Source: Prauserella_A sp040635515
Lineage (GTDB): Bacteria > Actinomycetota > Actinomycetes > Mycobacteriales > Pseudonocardiaceae
Reading direction: 5' to 3'
DNA length: 64,000 nt
Assembly (NCBI GenBank): GCA_040635515.1
Contig: JBEYHY010000012.1
Coordinates: 62,001 to 126,000 of the forward strand
Part shown: positions 54,726 to 63,127 of the stretch, one piece after another
Layout: every line of letters begins with the position of its first letter
Position numbering within the stretch: the first letter of the stretch is position 1
Translations under genes and position numbers: made by a program
The notes under the pieces: model-generated
What the model was told of the DNA's origin: nothing
Seen by the model: the letters and a program-made list of their open reading frames with translations, nothing else
Databases searched by the model: none

Positions 54726-55676
54726 GTGGCACCGGCGAAGACCTGGCACCGCCCGATGACACACTTCGCCGCCGCGATGGGCGTGGCGGCCGTCCTGTCC
54801 GCCGTCGGCCTTGTCGTCGACGACAGGATGCTGCTCGGTGCCCCGATCTGGCTCAAACCGTTCAAGTTCGCCGTCTCCATCGCCGTCTACTGCCTCACCT
54901 GGGCCTGGCTCACCTCACTGCTTCCCTCGCGGAGACGACGCGTCGCGAACCGGATCTCGGCCGCGCTGATCGTCCTGCTGGCGATCGAATACCTGATCAT
55001 CGTCGTGCAAGCGGCGCGGGGCACGACGAGCCACTTCAACTTCACGACCCCCTTCAACGCCGTCCTGTTCAGCATCATGGGCGCCTCGATCGCCCTGCTC
55101 TGGACGGGAACGCTGGCGCTGACCGTGCTGCTGCTGAAAAAGGGCAGCAACACGGGTGATCACGCGAGCACGCTCGCCATCCGGCTCGGAGCCGTCATCT
55201 CGCTCGCGGGCCTCGCGCTCGGCGCGCTCATGACCTCACCCACGGCGGATCAGACGGCGCAAACGGCGGAGGGCGGCCTCGGCCGGTTCATCGGCGCGCA
55301 TACCGTGGGCTCGCCGGACGGAGGCCCCGGAATGCCCATCACCAACTGGAGCACCACCGACGGCGACCTGCGCATCCCGCACTTCGTCGGCATGCACGCG
55401 CTCCAGGTGCTCCCGTTGCTGGCCCTCGGCCTCGCCGTGCTGGCGAGGAGAGTGCCATGGCTTCGCCGCGACCTCGTGCGGACCCGGCTCGTCCTGATCG
55501 GCGGCGCGGGCTACGCGGGCCTCGTCGCGCTCGTGACCTGGCAGGCGCTGCGCGGCCAGCCGCTCACCGGCCCTGACGCGCTGACCACGATCTGCTTCGC
55601 GCTGCTCGGCGCAGGTGTCGCGCTCGCGACGGCATCGACGATCAGGGCTGCCCGGCGACAGGAGACACACTCGTGA
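54726..55676 (+). CDS. Polytopic membrane protein of unknown function
   Basis: 316 residues from GTG 54726, with about seven predicted helices. No family is recognised; the segment GAPIWLKPFKFAVSIAVYCL and conserved-looking THFVGMHALQV-type stretch (FVGMHALQVLP) are notable. An ATG at 54696 in the same frame would place the start inside the MerR-type promoter, so I prefer 54726. It is coupled to the ABA4-like gene by a GTGA and is the likely target of the divergent MerR. Confidence 0.75.
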   Translation: MAPAKTWHRPMTHFAAAMGVAAVLSAVGLVVDDRMLLGAPIWLKPFKFAVSIAVYCLTWAWLTSLLPSRRRRVANRISAALIVLLAIEYLIIVVQAARGTTSHFNFTTPFNAVLFSIMGASIALLWTGTLALTVLLLKKGSNTGDHASTLAIRLGAVISLAGLALGALMTSPTADQTAQTAEGGLGRFIGAHTVGSPDGGPGMPITNWSTTDGDLRIPHFVGMHALQVLPLLALGLAVLARRVPWLRRDLVRTRLVLIGGAGYAGLVALVTWQALRGQPLTGPDALTTICFALLGAGVALATASTIRAARRQETHS

Positions 55677-56140
55677 GCACCCGGTTCCTGTTCGACGTCA
55701 CGTTCTGGCTCGCCGCGCCGTTCTGGGCACTGATGATCTTCCTTCCCGGCTGGAGGGTCACAAGGCGCGTCATCGCCTCGCCGTGGATCGTGGCGCCACC
55801 CGTCGCCTGCTACGTTCTGCTCGCCGCCCGCGACTTCGGCGGGTTGTGGAACGTCGTGAGCAGACCCGATCTCGCCGCACTCCAGAAATTTCTCGGCTCA
55901 CCCACGGGCGCGGCGGCGATCTGGGCGCACCTCATCGCGTTCGATCTGTTCATCGGCAGATGGATGTATCACGACGCGCGCGAGCGCGGCGTGCCTCACC
56001 TCGCGCTCGCCCCGATCCTGGTGCTCACGATCCTGCTGTCCCCGCTGGGGCTGCTGGCCTACCTGCTGTTCAGGGAGACAACCCGCTCACCCCGTAGGCT
56101 GCGTGCTCGTGAGCGACAAGATCGATCAGCACCCCAGTGA
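55673..56140 (+). CDS. ABA4-like membrane protein
   Basis: 155 residues with four predicted helices. FWLAAPFWALMIFLPGW and the segment AHLIAFDLFIGRWMYHDARERG match the ABA4-like (DUF4281) family named after a plant protein needed for neoxanthin synthesis; bacterial members have unknown roles. The GTG start overlaps the preceding stop. The last 30 or so bases overlap the punA 5' end in another frame. It is co-expressed with the membrane protein above, probably under MerR control. Confidence 0.85.
   Translation: MSTRFLFDVTFWLAAPFWALMIFLPGWRVTRRVIASPWIVAPPVACYVLLAARDFGGLWNVVSRPDLAALQKFLGSPTGAAAIWAHLIAFDLFIGRWMYHDARERGVPHLALAPILVLTILLSPLGLLAYLLFRETTRSPRRLRARERQDRSAPQ
56095..56100 (+). promoter_or_regulatory. 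Putative -10 box of punA inside the ABA4-like gene
   Basis: TAGGCT lies 8 bases before GTG 56109. It sits within the 3' end of the upstream coding region, so punA can be transcribed independently. Confidence 0.4.
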
Positions 56141-56936
56141 CTCCGCCGCCCCGGCCGAACTCGCGGCCCGGGCCGCCGCGGTTCTCGCCGAGCGCACCGG
56201 AAAGCCACGGCACGACATCGCGGTGGTACTCGGCTCGGGCTGGCGGCCCGCCGCCGACGTCATCGGCGAACCGGACACCGAGATCGACCTCTCGGAACTG
56301 CCAGGGTTCAGCAAGCCGGGCGCCGTCGGCCACGGCAGTACGGCGAGGTCGGTGACCATCGGCGAGAAGAGCGCGCTGATTCTGCTCGGCCGCACCCATC
56401 TTTACGAGGGCAAAGGCGTGGCCGGCGTCGTCCACGCCGTACGCACGGCCGCCGCGGCCGGAGTCGGCACGGTACTGCTGACCAACGCGGCTGGTGGATT
56501 GCGGGAGGGATTCGAGATCGGCCAGCCCGTGCTGATGTCCGATCACCTCAACATGACCGCGACGTCACCGATCACCGGAGCCAACTTCGTCGACCTCGTC
56601 GACCTATACTCGGGCAGGCTGCGGGCGGTGGCGAAGGAGATCGACCCCACGCTGGCCGAAGGCGTGTACGCGGGGCTGCCGGGGCCGCACTTCGAAACTC
56701 CCGCCGAAATCCGGATGCTGCGCACTCTCGGCGCCGACCTGGTCGGCATGTCCACCGTGCTGGAGGCCATCGCGGCGAGGGCAGCCGGTGTGGAGGTGTT
56801 CGGTCTTTCGCTCGTGACAAATCTGGCAGCGGGAATGACCGGGGAACCGCTCAATCACGAGGAGGTCATCGCGGCGGGCAAGGCAGCGGCCCAGCGCATG
56901 GGCGGACTGCTGCGCGAGCTCGTCCTGCGTTCGTGA
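56109..56936 (+). CDS. punA: Purine-nucleoside phosphorylase
   Basis: 275 residues, trimeric-type PNP for purine salvage (inosine/guanosine plus phosphate to base plus ribose-1-phosphate). Motifs: VLGSGW, GRTHLYEG, TNAAGGL, the PGPHFETPAEIR segment and LVTNLAAGM, with the base-binding Asn/Glu region near VTNLAAG. GTG 56109 is favoured over 56103 because of the TAGGCT spacing. It shares the neighbourhood with pmmB as in M. tuberculosis, where the gene is called deoD or punA. Confidence 0.94.
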   Translation: MSDKIDQHPSDSAAPAELAARAAAVLAERTGKPRHDIAVVLGSGWRPAADVIGEPDTEIDLSELPGFSKPGAVGHGSTARSVTIGEKSALILLGRTHLYEGKGVAGVVHAVRTAAAAGVGTVLLTNAAGGLREGFEIGQPVLMSDHLNMTATSPITGANFVDLVDLYSGRLRAVAKEIDPTLAEGVYAGLPGPHFETPAEIRMLRTLGADLVGMSTVLEAIAARAAGVEVFGLSLVTNLAAGMTGEPLNHEEVIAAGKAAAQRMGGLLRELVLRS

Positions 56937-57138
56937 TCCCGTTATCTACGGGTGGTGATCTGGCTTGTGGTGATGGGAACGTCCGTCATTTCACGACTGG
57001 TCATCGGTTTCCTTTCCAGGACACGGTTTTGATCACAACACAGCCAATTTGGCGGACTGCCAGCAAGGCAACAATCGCCCGATGGTGTTCTATGACGTCC
57101 CCGAAAAGCTGACTCTGCGCGACTTGTCATCCGCGTGC

Positions 57139-57193
57139 TAAAAAGCGGGCCGCCGGACGTCGCGACATGCGCAGTCGCGTGCGTCCGGTGGCC
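57139..57193 (-). terminator. Intrinsic terminator of the PucR-type gene
   Basis: A near-continuous 19-bp stem (57148-57193; one G-T pair, one bulge, 7-base loop) begins 5 bases past the gene's stop and is followed on the minus strand by CGC and a run of five T. The 200 bases from here to the punA stop contain nothing else I can identify. Confidence 0.75.
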
Positions 57194-57197
57194 GTCG

Positions 57198-58424
57198 TCA
57201 GGTGAGTTGCCCCCGCAGCAACTCTCGCGCGCGAAGGGCGATGGTCAACGCGAACCGCCCCTGGGTCAGGGTCAGCTTGTCCCCGTACAGCTCGTCGAGC
57301 TGGTGGAGCCGGTAACGCACGGTCTGCGGATGCACGCCGAGCCTTCCCGCGATGTCAGGCGCGCCGCCCCGGGTCTCCAGCCAGGCGGCAAGCGTGTCGG
57401 CCAGCCGTTCCCTTTGCTTGTCGCTGAGCCCCTCCAACGGCGCCATCGCCTCGTCGACGAGCTGCCGCGCGAGCGCCGGGTCGCTGAGCAACCACAGTGT
57501 GACAAGGTGGTCGGCGCAGTCGGTGACCGGTTCGTCGGCCAGCACACCCGCTTCGACAAGCGCCGCGGCCTGCCTCGCCCAGCGAAGTGAATCCCTCGCC
57601 GATCCCGGCGAGACGAAGGGACCGGCCGTCATCCGCCAGCCGGGCAGCTTCTCGCACAATTCCGCCCATCGCGCTCCCCGCGATCCGGAAGGGACGATCA
57701 GGCACGGATGGTCGCTCTCCAGATCGACGAGGATGTCCTCGGCAAGCTCAGGCGGAGCGTGCGGCCCGCCGATCGCGGTGCCAGTTTCGGTGCCGTTCCG
57801 CTGGGCCAGCACGACGACGGCGACCTGCGGCGGTAACGGCCACGCGGCGGCTTCCGCCCGTTCGGCGAGCACCCCGACCGGCAGTCCCGGCTCACCGAGC
57901 AACTCGTCGAGCAGGCGCTTGCGGCGGCGTTCGAGCGCGCCTGCCTCTCTCGCCTTGGCCGCGGTGTATCCCTCGTGCGACAACGCGGACAGCTCGTCGA
58001 TGTAGGCGAACAACGCGTCGGCGAGTTCACACATGGTGGAGACGGGCAAGCCAGCGCGCTGCCCGAAATCGCTCAGCGCCTGCCAGCCGACCCGTGCGCC
58101 GACCCTGCACGCCGAGTGCAGTACGTCGATGCCCCTGCCTTCGCTCACCTCGTACTTGCCGAGCAGGCGGAACAGTTCCGCGGTGTTGTCGCGTGCCGTT
58201 TCCGGCTGGAGCAGGCGCCGCAGGAATTCGAGGACTCCCTGCTCCACACCGTCGACGATGGCCTTGCCGAACAGTCCCTCGATGGGCCGTGAGTATTCCG
58301 GGATCTGTTGCTGCACCTGCTCAAGAATGTGCCTGGCGACGTCGGAGGAACGTGCCATCAGACCGGACGCCACGGGGGCGAGATCTCTCCTCGCCGCACT
58401 GCCGATGACAGCCGCGTCGCGCAT
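57198..58424 (-). CDS. PucR-family transcriptional regulator
   Basis: 408 residues. The C-terminal 60 residues form the PucR/CdaR helix-turn-helix (DIAGRLGVHPQTVRYRLHQLDELYG); the middle has a degenerate GGDEF-like fold with no catalytic motif, and the N-terminal 180 residues are helical. PucR regulators often control purine or related catabolism; its position beside punA fits, but control of punA is unproven. It ends in a clear intrinsic terminator. The ATG start is kept as the family-typical length. Confidence 0.87.
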   Translation of the reverse strand: MRDAAVIGSAARRDLAPVASGLMARSSDVARHILEQVQQQIPEYSRPIEGLFGKAIVDGVEQGVLEFLRRLLQPETARDNTAELFRLLGKYEVSEGRGIDVLHSACRVGARVGWQALSDFGQRAGLPVSTMCELADALFAYIDELSALSHEGYTAAKAREAGALERRRKRLLDELLGEPGLPVGVLAERAEAAAWPLPPQVAVVVLAQRNGTETGTAIGGPHAPPELAEDILVDLESDHPCLIVPSGSRGARWAELCEKLPGWRMTAGPFVSPGSARDSLRWARQAAALVEAGVLADEPVTDCADHLVTLWLLSDPALARQLVDEAMAPLEGLSDKQRERLADTLAAWLETRGGAPDIAGRLGVHPQTVRYRLHQLDELYGDKLTLTQGRFALTIALRARELLRGQLT

Positions 58425-58492
58425 GAGCTCACATCCCTTGACCAGGCGGGGGCGACGCTAGCGCGATCGAAGACGCTTGACAACATGACGGG

Positions 58493-60151
58493 GTGACCGA
58501 ATCAGCACGGAAACTCACGCCGGCCTTGCGGGACAAGACGTTTCGCTGGATGGCCGACGACGTCGAGCCCGCCGCCCGCGACGAATTGCAGGCCGTGCTC
58601 GCTCGCGCGATGGGTGGCGACGCGGGCGCTGTCGGCGAACTTGAGGACCGGATGGCCGGCCCGCTCACGTTCGGCACCGCCGGATTGCGCGGTCCCGTGA
58701 GGGCAGGCCCGAACGGAATGAACACCTCCGTCGTGGTCCGGACCACCGCCGGGGTGGCGGCGTGGCTCGCGGCGAACGGCAAATCCGGCGGCATCGTCGT
58801 GGTCGGCAGAGACGCGAGGCACGGTTCGGCTCGCTTCGCCGAAGCCGCGGCCGAGGTGCTCAGCGCGGCCGGATTCGACGTGCGCACGCTGCCCGGCGCG
58901 CTTCCCACCCCGCTGCTGGCCTTCGCGGCAGGCCGGCTCGGCGCCGTTGCGGGCATCCAGATCACCGCGTCGCACAATCCGCCCGCCGACAACGGTTACA
59001 AGCTGTACGACGGCACGGGAACACAAATCGTCCCGCCGGACGACAGGGCCATCGAGATCGCGATCGCCGCGGCGGAAGCCGCCGTCTCGATTCCCCGTTC
59101 TCCTGGCGCGACGGAACTCGGCGACGACCTCGTCTCGGAGTATCTCGGCAAGGTGGCCGCGCTGCCCTCCGGTCCGGAGCGTGAGCTCGTCGTCGCGGCG
59201 ACGGCGCTGCACGGCGTGGGTGCCGACACCCTGAGCAAAGCGCTGACCTCGGCGGGATTCGGCGAACCACATCTCGTCGCCGATCAGGCCGAGCCCGATC
59301 CGGACTTTCCCACGGTGACGTTCCCGAATCCCGAGGAACCGGGCGCGACCGACCGGTTGCTGGCGCTGGCGGACAGTACCGGCGCCGATCTCGCCATCGC
59401 ACTCGACCCCGACGCCGACCGGTGCGCGCTCGGCGCCCGTGAAGCCACAGGCGCATGGCGCATGCTGAGTGGCGACGAGACGGGCGCGCTGCTTGGCGAA
59501 CACACCCTCGCGCGGCGCTCGACCGGCGGAGACCCGCTGGTGGCAACGACAATCGTGTCGTCGTCGATGCTGGCGAGTATCGCGAGGGCGCACGGGGCGC
59601 GTTACGCGGAGACGCTGACCGGCTTCAAATGGCTGGCCAGAGCGGGAGACGGCCTGGTCTACGCGTACGAGGAAGCACTCGGCCTGTGCGTCAATCCGGA
59701 TTTCGTGCGGGACAAGGACGGGATCGCGGCAGCGGTCGTCGCGTGCGGGCTCGCGGCGGAGCTCAAGGCGAGTGGCCGCACGATGTTCGACGCGCTCGAC
59801 GACCTCGCCGTGCGGCACGGGGTGCACCTCACCGGTCAGGTTTCGTTGCGGATCACCGATCTCGACGAGCGCGCGCGGCTGATGGCGGCGGTGCGCGCCG
59901 AACCACCCGCGACGCTGGCCGGGGTCGCGGTCACCGCGGAGGACCTGCTGCCCGAGGCCGATGTGGTGCGCTGGAGCGGCGAGGGGGTGCGCGTGGTGCT
60001 GCGCCCTTCGGGAACGGAACCGAAGCTGAAGGTGTACCTGGAGGTCACGGCGCCCGTGCCTGGGCCGCCCGAACTCGCCGCGGTGCGCGCCGCCGCGAGC
60101 GACCGGCTGACCGCGCTCCGCGAAGCCGTCGAGGAGCAACTCGCCCGCTGA
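58493..60151 (+). CDS. pmmB: Phosphomannomutase/phosphoglucomutase
   Basis: 552 residues, alpha-D-phosphohexomutase. Catalytic serine loop TASHNPPADNGYK, metal loop DPDADRC, sugar loop EEALGLCV and phosphate loop RPSGTEPKLKVY are all intact, and TFGTAGLRG opens the protein. It moves phosphate between C1 and C6 of mannose, glucose or deoxyribose phosphates (the latter would link it to punA). Name follows M. tuberculosis synteny. GTG 58493; a weak CAACAT lies 6 bases upstream. Confidence 0.92.
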   Translation: MTESARKLTPALRDKTFRWMADDVEPAARDELQAVLARAMGGDAGAVGELEDRMAGPLTFGTAGLRGPVRAGPNGMNTSVVVRTTAGVAAWLAANGKSGGIVVVGRDARHGSARFAEAAAEVLSAAGFDVRTLPGALPTPLLAFAAGRLGAVAGIQITASHNPPADNGYKLYDGTGTQIVPPDDRAIEIAIAAAEAAVSIPRSPGATELGDDLVSEYLGKVAALPSGPERELVVAATALHGVGADTLSKALTSAGFGEPHLVADQAEPDPDFPTVTFPNPEEPGATDRLLALADSTGADLAIALDPDADRCALGAREATGAWRMLSGDETGALLGEHTLARRSTGGDPLVATTIVSSSMLASIARAHGARYAETLTGFKWLARAGDGLVYAYEEALGLCVNPDFVRDKDGIAAAVVACGLAAELKASGRTMFDALDDLAVRHGVHLTGQVSLRITDLDERARLMAAVRAEPPATLAGVAVTAEDLLPEADVVRWSGEGVRVVLRPSGTEPKLKVYLEVTAPVPGPPELAAVRAAASDRLTALREAVEEQLAR

Positions 60152-60209
60152 GCCGCCGATTCAGCACCGCTGCCAAGCCCCCGTTCGCACCGCGAGCAAG
60201 GAAGCCGTG

Positions 60210-60256
60210 AGCAAGGGAGCTTTACTGCCGCTACTTGGTAGTAAGGCTCCCTTGCT
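60210..60256. repeat. Dispersed hairpin repeat, copy 4
   Basis: About 20-bp stem with two G-T pairs and a 7-base loop, 58 bases past the pmmB stop. It carries the same A-T substitution in both arms as copy 3. The 150 bases from here to the flavoprotein gene show no other feature. Confidence 0.85.
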
Positions 60257-60405
60257 TCGACTTTTCGGGGCTCGTGGGACACAAGGGGCACGGGTGAGTG
60301 ACAGCGGCCTCGGCAGGACGCACCCCGCGACCGCCCCGGTCCACGTCGCGCCGGCGCGACAACCCCGCTTGCGTCACCGCCCGCGCCACGGCAGGGTCGG
60401 CTGAC

Positions 60406-60858
60406 GTGCCTACCTTGCTGATCGTTCACCACACCCCGTCGCCGCACCTGCAGGCGATGTTCGAGGCCGTGCTGTCCGGCGCGACCGACGCCCAGATCAC
60501 CGGCGTGGACGTGGTCCGCAAGCCCGCACTGTCGGCGACGGCCCCCGACGTACTCGCGGCCGACGCCTACCTGCTCGGCACACCCGCCAACCTCGGCTAC
60601 ATGTCGGGCGCCCTCAAGCACTTCTTCGACACGATCTACTACCCATGCCTCGACGCGACCGCGAAGCGGCCGTTCGGCTACTACATCCACGGCAACGAGG
60701 GCGTCGAAGGCGCACGCACCTCCATCGGCACCGTCACCACCGGTCTCGGCTGGCGGGAAGCCGCCGCGCCGGTGATCGTCATGGGCGAACCCCACAAGGA
60801 CGAACTGTCGGCCTGCTGGGAACTCGGTGCGACGCTCGCCGCGGGGCTGATGACCTAG
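60406..60858 (+). CDS. Flavodoxin-fold NAD(P)H-dependent oxidoreductase
   Basis: 150 residues. LLIVHHTPSPHLQAM is the FMN phosphate loop, and TPANLGYMSGALKHFFDTIY is the second flavin-binding region of the NADPH-dependent FMN reductase/WrbA-like group. It is probably a quinone or flavin reductase; the partner is unknown. GTG 60406 is chosen because the flavodoxin fold starts there, although the ribosome binding site is weak. It precedes the lprG-like gene with a 41-base gap. Confidence 0.82.
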   Translation: MPTLLIVHHTPSPHLQAMFEAVLSGATDAQITGVDVVRKPALSATAPDVLAADAYLLGTPANLGYMSGALKHFFDTIYYPCLDATAKRPFGYYIHGNEGVEGARTSIGTVTTGLGWREAAAPVIVMGEPHKDELSACWELGATLAAGLMT

Positions 60859-60886
60859 ACCTCACCCGGCCGGATGACGCAAGGCA

Positions 60887-60892
60887 TACGAT
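60887..60892 (+). promoter_or_regulatory. Putative -10 box of lprG-like gene
   Basis: TACGAT is followed by 7 bases and the ATG at 60900, favouring this start over the ATG at 60891. Confidence 0.45.
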
Positions 60893-60899
60893 GCCCGGC

Positions 60900-61580
60900 A
60901 TGCTCATCCGCCGAAACCTCGTGGGGGCGCTCGCGCTCGCTGCCGCCGTGGCAGCGGGCTGCTCGTCCGAAGACACTCCGAGCGAACCGCTGCCGGAGGC
61001 CGCACAACTCATCCAGGATTCCGCCGCGGCGACCGGCGAAATCACGAGCACGCACTTCACGCTCCAGGTCAACGGCTCCGTCGCCGGTCTGAGCGTGCAA
61101 AGCCTCGACGGTGATCTCACGAAGGAAGGCGAAGCGAAAGGCACGGGGTCGCTGCGGCAGGCAGGCCAGCTCGTCGAGGTCGAGTTCGTCCTCTCCGGCG
61201 ACACCCTCTATCTCAAGGGGCCCACCGGCGGATACCAGGAGATCCCCGCCGCGTTGAGCGCTTCGCTGTACGACCCTTCCGCCGTGCTCGATCCCGAACG
61301 CGGTGTCGCGAAACTGCTGACAAGCCTGGCGGAACCGAAGACGGTCGCGAAGGAAGAGGTCGAGGGAACCGAGACCTACAAGGTGTCCGGCACGGTCGCG
61401 AAAGAGGTCCTCGAAGGACTGCTTCCGGGCATCCAGTCCGGCGCCGACGTGTCATTCTGGCTCCGCACCGACGGGAAGCACCTCCCGGTGAAGGCGTCGG
61501 CGGCGTTCGACGACGAGGCCACCGTGGACGTCACGCTGTCCGATGTGGACAAGCCAGTCACCGTGACACCTCCCGCGTGA
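60900..61580 (+). CDS. lprG: LppX_LprAFG-family lipoprotein (LprG-like)
   Basis: 226 residues. A lipoprotein signal peptide ends in AVAAGC, so Cys would be lipidated. The mature part has the half-barrel LppX/LprG fold, with GSVAGLSVQSLDGDLT and SFWLRTDGKHLPVK being typical of the repeat. In mycobacteria LprG carries triacylated glycolipids and works with the P55 pump. The GTGA overlap with the MFS gene downstream supports the same pair here. Confidence 0.85.
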   Translation: MLIRRNLVGALALAAAVAAGCSSEDTPSEPLPEAAQLIQDSAAATGEITSTHFTLQVNGSVAGLSVQSLDGDLTKEGEAKGTGSLRQAGQLVEVEFVLSGDTLYLKGPTGGYQEIPAALSASLYDPSAVLDPERGVAKLLTSLAEPKTVAKEEVEGTETYKVSGTVAKEVLEGLLPGIQSGADVSFWLRTDGKHLPVKASAAFDDEATVDVTLSDVDKPVTVTPPA

Positions 61581-63094
61581 CCCCCACGGACACGACCCGC
61601 GGCGGCCGTTCGGTCGCGATCGGCGCGGGTGGAATCGCGGTACTGCTCGGCGCGCTCGACACCTATGTCGTCATCGGCCTGCTGCGCCAGATCATCGAAG
61701 ACCTGATGATCCCGGTGAACAGGCTGGAACAAGTCACCCCGATCGTCACCGGCTACCTGCTCGGCTACGTGGCCGCGATGCCATTGCTCGGCCAGGCCTC
61801 CGACCGGTTCGGCCGCAAGTCACTGCTGCAGGTGTGCCTCGGCGTGTTCGTCGCCGGTTCGGTTCTCACCGCCCTCGCGGGCAGCGTCCCGCTGCTGGTC
61901 GCGGGAAGAGTCGTGCTTGGCATCGCCGGTGGGGCGCTCCTTCCGGTGACCATGGCGCTCGCGGCCGACCTGTGGACCGAACGGCGCAGGGCAACGGTTC
62001 TGGGCATGGTCGGCGGCGCGCAGGAACTCGGCAGCGTGCTCGGCCCTGTTTACGGCATCGCGCTCGCCGCCATTGCGGGCTGGCGGAGCGTCTTCTGGAT
62101 CAACGTCCCGCTGGCGCTGGCCGCCATGGTCGCGATCCACTTCACGATCCCCGGCGGCAGACCCGAACGGCGAGCGAAAGTCGATCTCGTCGGCGGTGGA
62201 TTACTCGCACTGGCACTGGGTTTGCTCGTCGTCGGCCTTTACAACCCGGATCCGCAAAACCAGGTGTTGCCGAGCTGGGGCCTTCCGCTCTTGATCGGCG
62301 CGGGCGCCGCACTGGTGCTGTTCCTGCTGTGGGAAGCGCGCGCGAAGACGAAACTGCTCGACCCCGCGAACGTCGCGATGAGACCATTCCTCGCCGCGCT
62401 GGGGACGAGTATCGCGGCGGGCGCCGCGCTGATGGTGACCCTCGTGGACGTGGACCTGTTCGCGCAGACCCTGCTCGGCGAGGACGACGAGGGCAGCGTG
62501 CTGCTGCTGTTGCGGTTCCTCATCGCGCTGCCGGTCGGCGCCGTCATCGGCGGAATGATCGCCGCCAGATTCGGCGAACGCTGGGTGGCTGTCGGCGGCA
62601 TGCTGCTTGCCGCGGCGGGATTCCTGCTCATGTCGGCATGGCCGGCCGATGTGCTGTCGCAGCCCCACGACCTCGGGCTGGTGACGTTACCGAGACTCGA
62701 CACCGACCTGGTCATCGTCGGATTGGGCCTGGGACTCGTCATCGCGCCACTCTCAGCCGCGGTACTGCGGGTCGTCCCACCCGGCCAGCACGGGGTTGCC
62801 TCGGCCGGGGTCGTCGTCGCGAGGATGACCGGAATGCTCGTGGGCATCGCCGCGCTGTCCGCGTGGGGCCTGCACCGCTTCCACAGCATGACCGCGTCCC
62901 TCGACGTGCCCATCAGGGTGCTGTTCCCTTCCGAAGCCGAATACGAGGCGGCCATGAATTCCTACGTGGGCGGTGTGAAGAACGCACTGCTCACCCAGTA
63001 CACCGAGATCTTCGCGATCACGGCCGTGATCTGTGTGGCCGGCGCGGCGATCGCGCTGCTCATCGGCCCTCGGCGGGCCGTTAAACTCGATTGA
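61577..63094 (+). CDS. MFS lipid/drug exporter, P55-like
   Basis: 505 residues, about 14 helices. LLGALDTYVVIGLL (motif D1-like), QASDRFGRKSLL (motif A) and GPVYGIALAAIAGWRSVFWINV (motif C) place it in the DHA2-like MFS. A long periplasmic hairpin between the last helices (about 440-475) is as in M. tuberculosis P55 (Rv1410c), which exports triacylglycerides with LprG and gives drug tolerance. It is translationally coupled to the lipoprotein gene. Confidence 0.85.
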   Translation: MTPTDTTRGGRSVAIGAGGIAVLLGALDTYVVIGLLRQIIEDLMIPVNRLEQVTPIVTGYLLGYVAAMPLLGQASDRFGRKSLLQVCLGVFVAGSVLTALAGSVPLLVAGRVVLGIAGGALLPVTMALAADLWTERRRATVLGMVGGAQELGSVLGPVYGIALAAIAGWRSVFWINVPLALAAMVAIHFTIPGGRPERRAKVDLVGGGLLALALGLLVVGLYNPDPQNQVLPSWGLPLLIGAGAALVLFLLWEARAKTKLLDPANVAMRPFLAALGTSIAAGAALMVTLVDVDLFAQTLLGEDDEGSVLLLLRFLIALPVGAVIGGMIAARFGERWVAVGGMLLAAAGFLLMSAWPADVLSQPHDLGLVTLPRLDTDLVIVGLGLGLVIAPLSAAVLRVVPPGQHGVASAGVVVARMTGMLVGIAALSAWGLHRFHSMTASLDVPIRVLFPSEAEYEAAMNSYVGGVKNALLTQYTEIFAITAVICVAGAAIALLIGPRRAVKLD

Positions 63095-63127
63095 GCAGCA
63101 CCATCTACCAGTAAGGATTCCTCGACC

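Noticed and set aside
56942..57130. 62-codon ORF between punA and the PucR gene
   Set aside because: No ribosome binding site or motif, and it lies against a terminator region with unlike codon use.
57198..58424. PucR protein as an active diguanylate cyclase
   Set aside because: The middle region only resembles the GGDEF fold; no GG(D/E)EF loop is present.
60207..60404. Small ORF beginning with a KGALLP-type sequence, also at 40526
   Set aside because: It is translation of the dispersed hairpin arms, seen wherever the repeat occurs, not a protein.
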